Source: WHSW01 sp963769945
GTDB lineage: Bacteria; Actinomycetota; Thermoleophilia; Solirubrobacterales; 70-9
Length of the DNA: 64,000 nt
Assembly (NCBI GenBank): GCA_963769945.1
Contig: CAVYOA010000001.1
Coordinates: 155,941 to 219,940, forward strand
Direction: 5' to 3'
A program made the position numbers and the translations under genes. Of the stretch, positions 8,056-16,633 are shown piece after piece. Position 1 is the first letter of the stretch; the number at the start of each line of letters is the position of its first letter. The notes beneath the pieces are model-generated. The model saw nothing but the letters and a program-made list of their open reading frames with translations, was not told the DNA's origin and searched no databases.

Positions 8056-9588
8056 CTAGCGGGGTGTGTCGCGCGGCCCGATGTCTTCCTCGCCATGCTC
8101 GCCAATGCCGGCGTAGATCTCGGGTCGGCTCTGTCGCAGGAAGGCGCCGACCAGCAGTCCGACGACTCCGCCGCCGAGCAGAATCGCCGGCAGGATGATC
8201 GCGCGATCGTCTGTGGGCGCATCTGGCACACCCGTGATCAGCAGGTTGAAGTTCGAGAGCACGAGGATGAACACCGCCGTCAACCCCAGACCCGCGAGCG
8301 CCGGCGCGATCCTCGACGTCCATGCGCTCTCGGAGTGCGGGTGGCGGCTGAAGTAGCCGACGACCGCGAACGAGGCCAGCGCAAGCAGCAGGGTCACACC
8401 GAGGGCGCCGAGGTTCGTCAACCAGGTGAACACCTCGAGCACCGGATCACCGTCGGACTGCCAGAAGATGAAGATGATCACCGCCGCGATCAGCGTCTGC
8501 GTCAGCGAGCCGATGTGCGGGGCTCCGTTGCGACGCGTGCGGCCGAAGGCCGCGGGCAGCACGCGGGCGCGGCCGAGGGCGAAGAAGTAGCGCGAAACAG
8601 CGTTGTGAAACGAGAGCGAAGCGGCAAACAGGCTGGTGCAGAACAGCAGGGTGGCGACATCGGCGATGAAAGTGCTCAGCTGAACATCGAGGGTGATGAA
8701 CAGGACCGCGGCCGGATCGGGCGCGGCCCCGTCGGGGGTGGTGAAGCCTCCTTCGACCAGGGCACCAGCGCTTGTGACGACGTCGGCGCCCACGGCGCTC
8801 TGCAGCATCCACGCCGAAAAGGCGTAGAACAGCGAGGTGATGCCGAGGGCGATGTAGGTCGCGCGGGCGACGGTGCGGCGGGGGTCCTTGCATTCCTCAC
8901 CGTAGATCGCAGCCGACTCGAACCCGACGAAGGCGGCCATCGTGAAGCTGAGAGCGGCGCCCAGTCCGGCGCCGAAGGCGATGTCGGGGTTGAAGGCTTC
9001 GCTGGTGAGACCGCCGGGTGCCGGGTCTCCAAGGACGACGAAATCGAAGATCGCGACGACGATGATCTCGAGCGTGAGGAAGATCGCCAGCACCTTCGCG
9101 TTGAGGTCGACGCGCAGCCAGCCGAGGATGCCGATGATGGCGATCGCGATGAAGACCCACGAGTACCAGGCAAAGTTGATGTCGGCCTTGTCGAGCATGA
9201 AGCCGCTGAACACCGCGCCGAAGAGGCCGAGGATGCCGATCTGCATCGAGTTGTAGGCGATCAGCGCGACAAAGGCCGTGCCGACGGCCGGGATCTTGCC
9301 GATGCCCTTGGCGACGTAGGCATAGAAGGCGCCGGCGTTGGTGATGTGGTGGCTCATCGCCGCATAGCCGGTGACGAACAGGGCGAGGATCGCGCCGAGG
9401 ACCAAGAACAGCAGGGGGACGCCGGCGTTGCCGGTGACGAGGTAGGTCGCCGCGACGCCGCCGGCGATCACCGTCAGCGGCGCCGAGGCCGCGACGACGA
9501 AAAAGACGATGTCGGGGACGCCGAGCGCGGTCCTGCGCAATGTCTCGGGCGTGCCTGGTGCGGGAGTGCGGGCGGTCGTCGTTTCCAT
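8056..9588 (-). CDS. APC-superfamily amino acid permease
   Basis: A 510-aa inner-membrane transporter with about 12 to 14 hydrophobic helices. The first helix region has the A-A-S-A-P-L-T-V-I-A-G-G unwound-helix signature of APC transporters, and F-V-G-F-E-S-A-A-I-Y-G-E-E is the conserved segment after helix 6. ATG at 9588 is preferred since AGGAGAGG precedes it; ATG at 9606 has no such site. It leads the operon with the second P450 and the decarboxylase and probably imports the amino acid or amine that the island degrades. The upstream region carries the 13-bp motif at 9647-9659. Confidence 0.9.
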   Translation of the reverse strand: METTTARTPAPGTPETLRRTALGVPDIVFFVVAASAPLTVIAGGVAATYLVTGNAGVPLLFLVLGAILALFVTGYAAMSHHITNAGAFYAYVAKGIGKIPAVGTAFVALIAYNSMQIGILGLFGAVFSGFMLDKADINFAWYSWVFIAIAIIGILGWLRVDLNAKVLAIFLTLEIIVVAIFDFVVLGDPAPGGLTSEAFNPDIAFGAGLGAALSFTMAAFVGFESAAIYGEECKDPRRTVARATYIALGITSLFYAFSAWMLQSAVGADVVTSAGALVEGGFTTPDGAAPDPAAVLFITLDVQLSTFIADVATLLFCTSLFAASLSFHNAVSRYFFALGRARVLPAAFGRTRRNGAPHIGSLTQTLIAAVIIFIFWQSDGDPVLEVFTWLTNLGALGVTLLLALASFAVVGYFSRHPHSESAWTSRIAPALAGLGLTAVFILVLSNFNLLITGVPDAPTDDRAIILPAILLGGGVVGLLVGAFLRQSRPEIYAGIGEHGEEDIGPRDTPR

Positions 9589-9646
9589 TCGAACACCTCT
9601 CCTCACGGGTGCGTAAGCCCCCGGTCTCTCTCAGCGGTCGCGAGAT

Positions 9647-9659
9647 GTATACATTATGT
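9647..9659 (-). promoter_or_regulatory. Putative GntR operator / promoter element upstream of the permease
   Basis: The minus-strand 13-mer ACATAATGTATAC shares the 10-mer CATAATGTAT exactly with the site between the GntR and puuD-like genes. It sits in a short palindrome-rich AT island (TGTATACA and TACAT-A-ATGTA overlap here) about 60 nt upstream of the permease ATG, in otherwise very GC-rich DNA. Confidence 0.55.
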
Positions 9660-9711
9660 AAGGCGGCGGCGTCAACCCGGTCGTCAGCGCTAGGCGGCAG
9701 CTAACGCGCCG

Positions 9712-10641
9712 TTAGCTGCCGTCCGGCGGTGGCAGGCCTTGCTGCGCCTCGAGCTGAAGCAGCTCGGCTTCGATCGATGCTTGGTCGAAGCGGAAGTAGG
9801 AGCGCGGGGGCAGGATGCCCCAGGCGTTTGAGCCGTGGGGATCGTCGGCGAAGACGCGTGGCTCGTGGTCGGGCTCGAGTTGCTCCATGTCGCAGAAGAG
9901 CTCGACGAAGACGTCCTCCTCGACCATGCGGCAGTAGGCGAAGAGGTTCTGCGCCATCGTGTGGCGCCCAGGTCCCCAGGCGATCGGGCGGCGGTGCTGA
10001 GCGAGGTGGTCAAGGGCGACGCGCATCTCGCCCCAGTCGGTGAGCTCGAAGGCGATGTGGTGGATGTGCTCGTAGCCCTTGTCGAGGAAGGCGACGACGT
10101 GGTGGTCGCGGTCGGCGTGCATCCACACGGCGCCTTCGCCGATCCAATCGCTGACGCCGAGGCCGAGCACGCGCTCGTACCACTCGGCCATCCGCGGCAC
10201 GTCGGCTGTGAGGTAGTTGAAGTGCTGGAGCTTTCGCGGGTGAAAGCCGGGCAGCTCGTCGGTGAAGCGCGCGACCGCGGGCTTTCGGTCGTCGGCGATC
10301 AGGCGCTCGACCAAGACGATCGCGTTGCCGTCGGGGTCCGCAAGGCGCAGACCTTTGCCGCGAACTGGCACCTCGACCTGCTCTGAGTCGGTGCCGGTCT
10401 CGCTCGCGCGGGTCGCGGCGTCTTCGAGCGAGATCCCGGAGCGAAGCTCGTAAGCGACGTGCTCGACGCCGGGCTCGCCGGACTCCGACAGCTCGAGGCA
10501 GAAGTCCTCGTAGGCGCAGCGCAGCAAAGCGTTCTCTCCCCCGCTCCCGGTTTCTGTGAGTCCGTAGAGACGGGCCCAGCGCTCGCGCGCCTCGGCAACG
10601 TCGGCGACGCGCAGCTTCGCATGGTGGACACCGAGCAGCAT
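9712..10641 (-). CDS. Type I extradiol (VOC-fold) ring-cleavage dioxygenase
   Basis: A 309-aa two-domain vicinal-oxygen-chelate protein. The second domain carries the metal triad expected of type I extradiol enzymes: His in L-Q-H-F-N-Y, His in Y-E-H-I-H-H-I-A-F-E, and Glu in V-F-V-E-L-F-C-D. It would cleave a catechol next to the hydroxyls using Fe(II) or Mn(II). ATG at 10641 is the start because it follows the FAH-family gene stop by 4 nt, with a normal first-domain N-terminus (M-L-L-G-V-H-H-A-K-L). Together with the FAH-family hydrolase and the HpaE-like dehydrogenase it resembles the homoprotocatechuate meta-cleavage route (HpaD-like step); the real catechol is not known. Confidence 0.85.
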   Translation of the reverse strand: MLLGVHHAKLRVADVAEARERWARLYGLTETGSGGENALLRCAYEDFCLELSESGEPGVEHVAYELRSGISLEDAATRASETGTDSEQVEVPVRGKGLRLADPDGNAIVLVERLIADDRKPAVARFTDELPGFHPRKLQHFNYLTADVPRMAEWYERVLGLGVSDWIGEGAVWMHADRDHHVVAFLDKGYEHIHHIAFELTDWGEMRVALDHLAQHRRPIAWGPGRHTMAQNLFAYCRMVEEDVFVELFCDMEQLEPDHEPRVFADDPHGSNAWGILPPRSYFRFDQASIEAELLQLEAQQGLPPPDGS

Positions 10642-10645
10642 CTGT

Positions 10646-11422
10646 CTACCCGACCAGCTGCTTCCACTCGCCGCTTGCGACTTGGCGCTCCGCCTCGTCC
10701 TCGGGCATGGCGAGCGCGACGTGCAGGGTTTGAGCGCTGACCTCCGGCGCCGAGCCGACGTCGGCGAGATCGCGATCGAGCTCGACGATCTCGTTTCGCA
10801 GCCGGCCGATCTCGGCGACCTCGACCTCGACCACGTCGCCGGGCTTGACCGGGCGCGAGTTGGCGGGCGTGCCAGTGAGCAGGACATCGCCGGGCTCGAG
10901 CGTGATCAGGCGCGAGACGTCTGCCACCTGATAGGCAAAGGAGAAGATCAGATCAGTGCCGGAGTGGCCCTCCTGCACCTGCTCGCCGTTGACAAAGGTG
11001 CGCACGGTGAGGTTCTCGGGATCGACCTCGCCTGCCTCGGCGAACCGCGGACCCAGCGGGCAGAAGCCATCCTGGCCCTTGACCCGCAGCATCGAGCCAC
11101 GGTCGATGTGGCGGAAGTCGTGGACGCCGAAGTCGTTGGCGACCGTATAGCCGGCGACGTGGTCGAGGGCCTCGGCCTCGGAGACTCCGAGCGCGCGCTT
11201 GCCGATAACGAGCGCGATCTCGCCTTCGTAGTTGAGGAAGTGACAGCCGCGCGGGCGGGCGACCTTCGCCTCGTGGCTCGAGAGCGAACTCAGCGGCTTG
11301 AGGAAATAGGAAGGCGCGTCGGGCGGTGAGGTCATCCGGTACTCGTCACAGCGTGAGCGGTAGCTGAGATGGGTCGCGACGATCTTCGATGGCTCGAGCG
11401 GCCATTGCGCTGAAGCCGTCAT
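10646..11422 (-). CDS. FAH-family hydrolase/isomerase (HpaG / HHDD isomerase-OHED decarboxylase type)
   Basis: A 258-aa fumarylacetoacetate-hydrolase-fold enzyme. Metal-binding acidic residues lie in L-N-Y-E-G-E-I-A-L-V-I-G; other family signatures are V-A-N-D-F-G-V-H-D-F-R, the K-G-Q-D-G-F-C-P-L-G-P segment, and G-D-V-L-L-T-G-T-P-A near the C-terminus. Members act on ring-fission products in meta-cleavage pathways by isomerisation, decarboxylation or C-C hydrolysis. Its ATG overlaps the stop of the PuuD-like gene (ATGA), so ATG at 11422 is the start and the three genes 12159-9712 form a tight operon. Confidence 0.88.
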   Translation of the reverse strand: MTASAQWPLEPSKIVATHLSYRSRCDEYRMTSPPDAPSYFLKPLSSLSSHEAKVARPRGCHFLNYEGEIALVIGKRALGVSEAEALDHVAGYTVANDFGVHDFRHIDRGSMLRVKGQDGFCPLGPRFAEAGEVDPENLTVRTFVNGEQVQEGHSGTDLIFSFAYQVADVSRLITLEPGDVLLTGTPANSRPVKPGDVVEVEVAEIGRLRNEIVELDRDLADVGSAPEVSAQTLHVALAMPEDEAERQVASGEWKQLVG

Positions 11423-12159
11423 GCGGTCACCGCCGCGCCGGCACGCGCCGCATCGACCAGAGCCGCGTAGAGGTGCGAACCGCCGGCGGCGAGGTTCTCC
11501 TCGGGATGCCACAGGACCGCGACGCAGAAGCCGTGATCGCGGGACTCGGCTGCCTCGATCAAGCCGTCGCTGGAGTGAGCTGAGGCAACGAGGCGGTCGG
11601 CGAGCGGGTCCACGCCCTGATGATGGTGTGAGCGCACGGGATTCGGGCTCTCACCGAGGATCGCGGCAAGGCGGGTGCCGGCGACAACCTCGATCTCATG
11701 GTCGACGAAGGTACCTGGTTCGCCGCGGTGGATCCGCGTGGGATCGTCGAGATGCTGCTCGATGCCGCCGCCGAGAGCGACGTTGAGCAATTGCATGCCG
11801 CGACATACGCCGAGGACGGGCATGTCACGATCGAGCGCGGCGTGGGCGAGGGTGAGCTCGAGGCGGTCGCGCAGTGGGTCGCCGGGCTCGTTGGCCGGGT
11901 CTGCCTGCTCGCCGTAGGAGGACGCGTCGAGGTCGCGACCGCCGGTGAGCAGGAGGCCGTCGAAAATCTCGAGAGCGTGACCGGGAGCATCGGCGTAGTA
12001 GGGGTCGACGGGGATGATCAGCGGCGCGCCACCCGCCCCCGAGACAGCTTCGATGTAGCGGCTCCAAACCGAGCTCAGCTCGACATCGCGCCAAGCACCG
12101 AAGCTCGCCGCGCGACGATCGCCGACCATCCCGATTCGTGGTCGGATGCTGCCAGCCAT
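11419..12159 (-). CDS. Class I glutamine-amidotransferase-like gamma-glutamyl hydrolase (PuuD / TdnT type)
   Basis: About 246 aa of the peptidase C26 / GATase1 fold. The nucleophile elbow is L-G-V-C-R-G-M-Q with catalytic Cys, and the His-Glu pair is in L-W-H-P-E-E-N; S-H-H-H-Q-G-V-D is the conserved loop in PuuD. Family members hydrolyse gamma-glutamyl amides such as gamma-glutamyl-GABA. Paired with the GS-like ligase, it would remove the glutamyl group late in the pathway. Two in-frame ATGs exist (12165 and 12159); the second lies 6 nt after a TACATT -10-like element and would be leaderless. It is divergent from the GntR gene, with the shared 13-bp motif between them. Confidence 0.88.
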   Translation of the reverse strand: MAGSIRPRIGMVGDRRAASFGAWRDVELSSVWSRYIEAVSGAGGAPLIIPVDPYYADAPGHALEIFDGLLLTGGRDLDASSYGEQADPANEPGDPLRDRLELTLAHAALDRDMPVLGVCRGMQLLNVALGGGIEQHLDDPTRIHRGEPGTFVDHEIEVVAGTRLAAILGESPNPVRSHHHQGVDPLADRLVASAHSSDGLIEAAESRDHGFCVAVLWHPEENLAAGGSHLYAALVDAARAGAAVTA

Positions 12160-12161
12160 GT

Positions 12162-12174
12162 GCATAATGTATCC
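12162..12174 (+). promoter_or_regulatory. Putative GntR operator / divergent promoter between puuD-like and gntR genes
   Basis: The 13-mer GCATAATGTATCC (arms GCATA/TATCC) occupies the whole space between the divergent starts. On the plus strand CATAAT lies exactly 7 nt before the regulator GTG at 12176; on the minus strand TACATT lies 6 nt before the amidase ATG at 12159. It could therefore be an autoregulatory operator, a pair of overlapping leaderless promoters, or both. Confidence 0.6.
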
Positions 12175-12175
12175 G

Positions 12176-12850
12176 GTGAGCGAGCCTACGAGCGCCCTTG
12201 CTGAAGGCGACGGCCGGTTCCAGGTTCAAAGCGTCGCCGACCAGGTTTACGTCGTGCTGCGCGAACGCATCGCAAGCGGCGAGATCGAGCGCGGATCGCG
12301 TCTGCACCAGGAGGACCTGGCAACCGAGTTCGGCGTCTCGAGAACGCCCGTGCGCGAATCCCTTCGCAGGCTCGCCGCGGAGGGTCTGGTCGACCTCTTT
12401 GCCAATCGCGGCGCGCGGGTCGCGACGGCGACCAGCGATCAGCTGCGCTCGAGCTATGAGACCCGGCTCGTGGTCGAGCCGGGCGCGGCGAGGCTCGCCG
12501 CGGCACGGCGACCAAAGGAACCACTGGCGCGAATGCAGCGGGCGATCCGTGACGAAAAGCGCGCGGGGCGTTCGTCGAGCAAGCACTTCAAGGCGAATCG
12601 CTCCTTTCACCTGGCACTGGTCAAGGCGACCGGCAACCCCCAGCTGGTGCAGTTCATGGAGCACGTCTGGATTGGGCGCATCGGCGCCACGTTGTATGAG
12701 GCCCGGCTTGATCGCAAGGGCCTGGACGCCGACCACAAGGCCCATCGCTCGATCGCCGAGGCGATCGAGGCCGGCGACGTCGACAAGGCCGAAGCGCTGA
12801 CGCGTGGTCATCTCGAGCGCGCGATGGAACTCATCTTCGATCCTGAATGA
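12176..12850 (+). CDS. GntR-family transcriptional regulator (FCD subfamily)
   Basis: A 224-aa regulator: winged helix-turn-helix at residues about 15-75 (E-D-L-A-T-E-F-G-V-S-R-T-P-V-R-E-S-L-R-R-L is its recognition region) followed by an all-helical FCD effector domain with the metal-binding-type H residues (F-H-L-A-L, D-H-K-A-H-R, R-G-H-L). GTG at 12176 is favoured because a -10-like CATAAT sits 7 nt upstream, giving a leaderless start; an in-frame ATG at 12167 is the alternative. It is divergent from the amidase operon and most likely controls the whole island through the shared 13-bp motif; the ligand is probably a pathway intermediate. Confidence 0.9.
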   Translation: MSEPTSALAEGDGRFQVQSVADQVYVVLRERIASGEIERGSRLHQEDLATEFGVSRTPVRESLRRLAAEGLVDLFANRGARVATATSDQLRSSYETRLVVEPGAARLAAARRPKEPLARMQRAIRDEKRAGRSSSKHFKANRSFHLALVKATGNPQLVQFMEHVWIGRIGATLYEARLDRKGLDADHKAHRSIAEAIEAGDVDKAEALTRGHLERAMELIFDPE

Positions 12851-12867
12851 CCGCCTGAACCGCGAAG

Positions 12868-14385
12868 ATGTCGACCGAGCTCAAAGCGTTCCTGGGCGAG
12901 CTGTCCGACCTCTCGAGGGCGGGGGCGCTGCTGGCGTGGGACGAACGCACGAAAATGCCAGCGCGCGGTGGGCCGATGCGCGCGGAGCAACTCGCGACAC
13001 TGACTGCGATCGCGCATCGGCGCCTCGCTTCGGACGAGCTCGGCCGGTTGCTGGACTCGGCGGAGGCAAAACTCGACTCGCCTTCGCCGCTGGAGTTCGA
13101 CGCTGCGCTCGTGCGAACCGCACGCCGCAACTGGGAGAAGGCGCGGCGGGTGCCGACCGAGCTCGAGGCTGAGCTGGCGAGGACGACGTCGCTTGCCGAG
13201 CACGCCTGGGAGCACGCTCGTGCAGGGTCGGATTTCGCCACCTTTCTCCCCCACCTCGAAGCTGTGGTCGAGCTCAAGCGCCGCTACATCGACTGTTTCG
13301 AGGTCGACCACCCCTACGACGCTCTGCTCGACGACTTCGAGCCCGCAATGAAGACCGAGCAGCTGACGCCAGTGCTCGAGCGCGTGTGCGAGGGAGTCGT
13401 CGAGCTGCTGACCGAGATCGATCGCAACGGCGACGAGGTCGACCAGTCGTGCCTGCATGGCGAGTTCGCGCTTGAGCGCCAGGCGCTGCTGGCCGACGAG
13501 GTCACCGCACGCCTGCCGCTAGAGGCCGATGCCTGGCGCCTCGACGACACCGTGCATCCGTTCGCGACCGCGATCGCGATCTCCGATGTGCGGATCACGA
13601 CGCGCTTTGACCCGGGCTACGTCGGCACGGCGCTGTGGTCGGTCATCCACGAAGTCGGGCACGCGCTGTACCACAACGGCATTGATCCGGAGCTCGAGCG
13701 CACACCGCTGTGCAGCTCCTGCTCGCTCGGCTTCGATGAGTCGTCGAGCAGGCTGTGGGAGAACTGGGTCGGGCGCGGGCGGCCGTTCCTCATCCATCTG
13801 TTGCCGCTGTTGCGCAAGGGTTTCGCCAAGCAGTTCGGCGCGATCGAACCCGAGCAGCTCTACCGCGCCGCAAATCACGTCGAGCGCTCTCCGATCCGCG
13901 TCGAGGCCGACGAGGTCACCTACAACCTGCACATCGCGCTTCGGTTCGAGCTCGAACGCGATCTGTTCGCCGAGCGGCTGACGGTGGCCGATCTGCCCGA
14001 AGCCTGGGACGCGGTGACCCAGCGTCTGCTCGGAATCGAGCCATCAGGCGATGCCAACGGCGTGCTCCAGGACGTGCACTGGAGCTCGGGCGCGTTCGGT
14101 TACTTTCCGACGTATTCGCTCGGCAACGTGATCGCCGGGCAGCTGTGGGAGCTGGCGCGGATCGAGCTGCCCGAGCTCGACGAGCAGCTGGCAGCGGGCG
14201 AGACGGGCCCGCTGCGCGACTTCCTCGGCAATCGGGTGTATCGCCATGGGGCCAAGCTGCTGCCGGGCGAGATGATCGAGCTCGCCTGCGGCGGCCCGCT
14301 CGATCCGGAGCCGCTGCTTGCGCATCTGCGGGCCAAGTTCGGCGAGGTCTACGGCCTCAGTCCAGCGGCGTCGAGCCCTCGCTGA
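12868..14385 (+). CDS. M32-family metallocarboxypeptidase (Taq carboxypeptidase)
   Basis: A 505-aa zinc carboxypeptidase of the Taq/Pfu type. The zinc motif H-E-V-G-H (HExxH) is followed about 30 residues later by G-F-D-E-S-S-S-R-L-W-E-N with the third ligand Glu, and H-W-S-S-G-A-F-G-Y-F-P-T-Y near the C-terminus is a family signature. It removes C-terminal residues from peptides, preferring non-acidic ones. It starts 17 nt after the GntR stop and appears co-transcribed with it. Its link to the island is unclear; a role in releasing an amino acid from a conjugated intermediate is only speculation. Its 3' end overlaps the convergent aldehyde dehydrogenase gene by 29 bp. Confidence 0.92.
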   Translation: MSTELKAFLGELSDLSRAGALLAWDERTKMPARGGPMRAEQLATLTAIAHRRLASDELGRLLDSAEAKLDSPSPLEFDAALVRTARRNWEKARRVPTELEAELARTTSLAEHAWEHARAGSDFATFLPHLEAVVELKRRYIDCFEVDHPYDALLDDFEPAMKTEQLTPVLERVCEGVVELLTEIDRNGDEVDQSCLHGEFALERQALLADEVTARLPLEADAWRLDDTVHPFATAIAISDVRITTRFDPGYVGTALWSVIHEVGHALYHNGIDPELERTPLCSSCSLGFDESSSRLWENWVGRGRPFLIHLLPLLRKGFAKQFGAIEPEQLYRAANHVERSPIRVEADEVTYNLHIALRFELERDLFAERLTVADLPEAWDAVTQRLLGIEPSGDANGVLQDVHWSSGAFGYFPTYSLGNVIAGQLWELARIELPELDEQLAAGETGPLRDFLGNRVYRHGAKLLPGEMIELACGGPLDPEPLLAHLRAKFGEVYGLSPAASSPR

Positions 14386-15841
14386 TCTGAAGCGTCTTCA
14401 GGTCGGAGTAGAAGTCGAGCGCGTAGTCGCCGCCCTCGCGACCGATGCCGCTGATGCCGATGCCGCCGAAGGGCGCAGTCAGGTCGCGGACGAGGAACGC
14501 GTTGACCCAGGTGGTGCCGGCGCGAACGGCGCGCCCGACCCGCTCGGCGCGCTCGGCCGAGCGGGTGCAGATGATCGCCGAGAGGCCGTAGGCGGTCGAG
14601 TTCGCGAGCGCGAGGGCGTCTGCCTCGGTCTCGAACGTCTGCCAGGTGAGGACCGGGCCGAAGACCTCCTGCTGGACGATCTCCGAGGTGTTGGAGGCGG
14701 GCTCGATCAGCGTCGGCTCGTAGTAGAGCGGGCCGATCTCCTCGGCGCGGCGGCCGCCGAAGACGATGCGGTCGCCGCTGTCGCGGGCGCGCTCGACGAA
14801 TGCCTCGACCCGGGCGAGATGATCGGGGTGGATCAGCGGCGAGATCGTCGTCTCGGGCTCGCGCGGGTCGCCAAGGACGTGGGCGTCGACCGCCGCGACG
14901 AAGCGCTCCATGAACTCGCCGGCGATCTCGGCGGCGACGATGAGGCGGGTGCCGGCAAGGCAGACCTGACCGGCGTCGTCGTACATCTTCGCCGCGCGGG
15001 CGACCGCGTCTTCGAGGTCCGCGTCGGCGAAGACGAGCAGCGGGCCCTTGCCGCCGAGCTCGCCGGTGAAGGGAACGAGGTTCTCGGCCGCGGCGCGGCC
15101 GATCGAGCGCGCGGTCGGCGGCGACCCGGTGAAGGAGATGCGGCGCACGGCCGGGCTGGCGACCAGCGCGGCGCCGGCGTCCTTGCCGAGACCCTGGACG
15201 ACGTTGAAGACGCCGGGCGGCAGTTCGGCCTCGGCGGCGAGGTCGGCGAGCAGCGAGCATGAGAGCGGCGACCACTCGGCCGGTTTGAGCACGACGGTGC
15301 AGCCGGCGGCGAGCGCGGGTGCGGTCTTCCAGGTCGAGAGCATGAACGGGGCGTTCCAGGGGGTGATGATCACCGCTGGGCCCGAAGGCATGCGCACGAC
15401 GCGGTTGTCGGTGCCGTTGGAGCTCCAGACGCGTTCTTGGTAGGCGGCAGCGAGCTCGGCGTAGGCTCGGTAGTTGCGCGCGCCGCGGCCGATCACCCGC
15501 GCTCGCAGCGATTCGATCAGCATCGCCATGTCCTCGCACTCGACGGTGGCGATGCGATCGATGTTGGCGTCGATCAGGTCGGCGAGGCGAAGCAGGTAGG
15601 GCAGGCGGCCCTGCGGGCCGAGGGCTGCCCACGGCTCGAACGCCTCGCCTGCGGCCTCGACAGCGGCCGCAGCCTCGTCGGCTCCCGCGGCCGAGACCTC
15701 GGCCAGAGTGTGGCCGTCGATCGGGCTGATGTCGGTGAAGCGCTCGCTGGACGCGACGCGCTTGCCGCCGATGAAGTGGTCGGTCGAGACCTCGATGCCG
15801 GCGACCTCGGCGACGTTGGCGTGGGCGGAGGCGGTGCTCAC
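14357..15841 (-). CDS. Aldehyde dehydrogenase, HpaE/HpcC-like (carboxymethyl-hydroxymuconate-semialdehyde type)
   Basis: A 494-aa NAD(P)-dependent aldehyde dehydrogenase. The N-terminal P-W-N-A-P-F nucleotide site, F-T-G-S (cofactor loop), E-L-G-G-K-G-P with general-base Glu, and G-Q-V-C-L-A-G with catalytic Cys are all present. The C-terminal F-G-G-I-G-I-S-G-I-G-R-E-G-G-D-Y segment and overall style resemble 5-carboxymethyl-2-hydroxymuconate-semialdehyde dehydrogenases, which oxidise extradiol ring-fission aldehydes. GTG at 15841 overlaps the stop of the upstream acetoacetate-decarboxylase-like gene (GTGA). It could take the product of the nearby extradiol dioxygenase. A general medium-chain or benzaldehyde-type ALDH is the alternative. 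Confidence 0.87.
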   Translation of the reverse strand: MSTASAHANVAEVAGIEVSTDHFIGGKRVASSERFTDISPIDGHTLAEVSAAGADEAAAAVEAAGEAFEPWAALGPQGRLPYLLRLADLIDANIDRIATVECEDMAMLIESLRARVIGRGARNYRAYAELAAAYQERVWSSNGTDNRVVRMPSGPAVIITPWNAPFMLSTWKTAPALAAGCTVVLKPAEWSPLSCSLLADLAAEAELPPGVFNVVQGLGKDAGAALVASPAVRRISFTGSPPTARSIGRAAAENLVPFTGELGGKGPLLVFADADLEDAVARAAKMYDDAGQVCLAGTRLIVAAEIAGEFMERFVAAVDAHVLGDPREPETTISPLIHPDHLARVEAFVERARDSGDRIVFGGRRAEEIGPLYYEPTLIEPASNTSEIVQQEVFGPVLTWQTFETEADALALANSTAYGLSAIICTRSAERAERVGRAVRAGTTWVNAFLVRDLTAPFGGIGISGIGREGGDYALDFYSDLKTLQISEGSTPLD

Positions 15842-16632
15842 AGCGCGGTCAGTGTCTCGAGATCGTCGACCGAGTAGCCGATCGTGAGCCGAAACCCCTT
15901 GCCGATTCGCACCGGCGCCAGCGTGGTCAGCTCGCCGCCGGGGTCGTCGAAGAGCTCGAGCGTGGCCGAGCCCTCCCAGATCGTAGAGGCGCTGCGGTCA
16001 TAGGCCTTCGAGCGGACGAGCTCGTGCACGGCCGGGTCGTCGTGTCGGCCCTTTTCGAGGCGGGGGAAGTGGCGGACGTTGACGATCGGCGGATCGTTGT
16101 GGGTGGGCCCGGCCGGACTCTCGCGCTCGAGCGTGATCGTCGCCTCGGCGAGGCGGCGCTCGTAGGCGGCGCAGGTGCCGCCGTAACGAGCGCCGGGCTT
16201 CTCGCCGGGGTCGGCGGGGGTGTCGAGGCCGAAGCTGCGGGTGACCCAGACCGAACCGAGCTTCTTCGGAAAGCCCTGGATCCAGCCGCGGGCGAGGGCG
16301 AAGTCGCGATCGACCCAGATGTAGGGACAGTAGGCGACCTCCTCGCCCTGATAGAGGGCGTTGACGGTGATGAAGAACTCCTTGTACTGCGAGCGCGAAG
16401 GGTCGACCAGCTCGCTGGCGTCGTCGCCGCACGACTGCCAGTCGATGAACATCGCCGCCGCCCTGCCGCCGTCGGGATGCGGCTCGAGCGGCGCCGGCAG
16501 CACCGCGGCGGCGGCGACGGGATCGGCCCAGTACTCGACGACCAGCATCGTGCCCACGTAATGCCACGGCGGCGCCCCGACGAGGCTCGATCGCCCCTCT
16601 GGCGAGCGCGGCGCGGAGTAGCCCTTGGCCAT
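15838..16632 (-). CDS. Acetoacetate decarboxylase superfamily protein
   Basis: A 264-aa member of the ADC superfamily. The Schiff-base Lys lies in I-Q-G-F-P-K-K-L-G, and Y-K-E-F-F-I-T-V matches the conserved strand bearing an active-site Glu. Family members decarboxylate beta-keto acids or perform related Schiff-base chemistry (aldol, dehydration). ATG at 16632 is preferred: it is one base after the 13-bp motif (16634-16646), so the mRNA may be leaderless, and an upstream ATG at 16692 would run through the tRNA gene boundary. It is coupled to the downstream dehydrogenase, so it probably acts on a ring-fission product; the substrate is unknown. Confidence 0.85.
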   Translation of the reverse strand: MAKGYSAPRSPEGRSSLVGAPPWHYVGTMLVVEYWADPVAAAAVLPAPLEPHPDGGRAAAMFIDWQSCGDDASELVDPSRSQYKEFFITVNALYQGEEVAYCPYIWVDRDFALARGWIQGFPKKLGSVWVTRSFGLDTPADPGEKPGARYGGTCAAYERRLAEATITLERESPAGPTHNDPPIVNVRHFPRLEKGRHDDPAVHELVRSKAYDRSASTIWEGSATLELFDDPGGELTTLAPVRIGKGFRLTIGYSVDDLETLTAL

Positions 16633-16633
16633 C

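Noticed and set aside
8017..9693. Long plus-strand open frame (558 codons) opposite the permease
   Set aside because: It is antisense to a clear APC permease, is dominated by Arg/Asp/Glu/Gly as expected from the complement of GC-rich codons, and has no recognisable domain.
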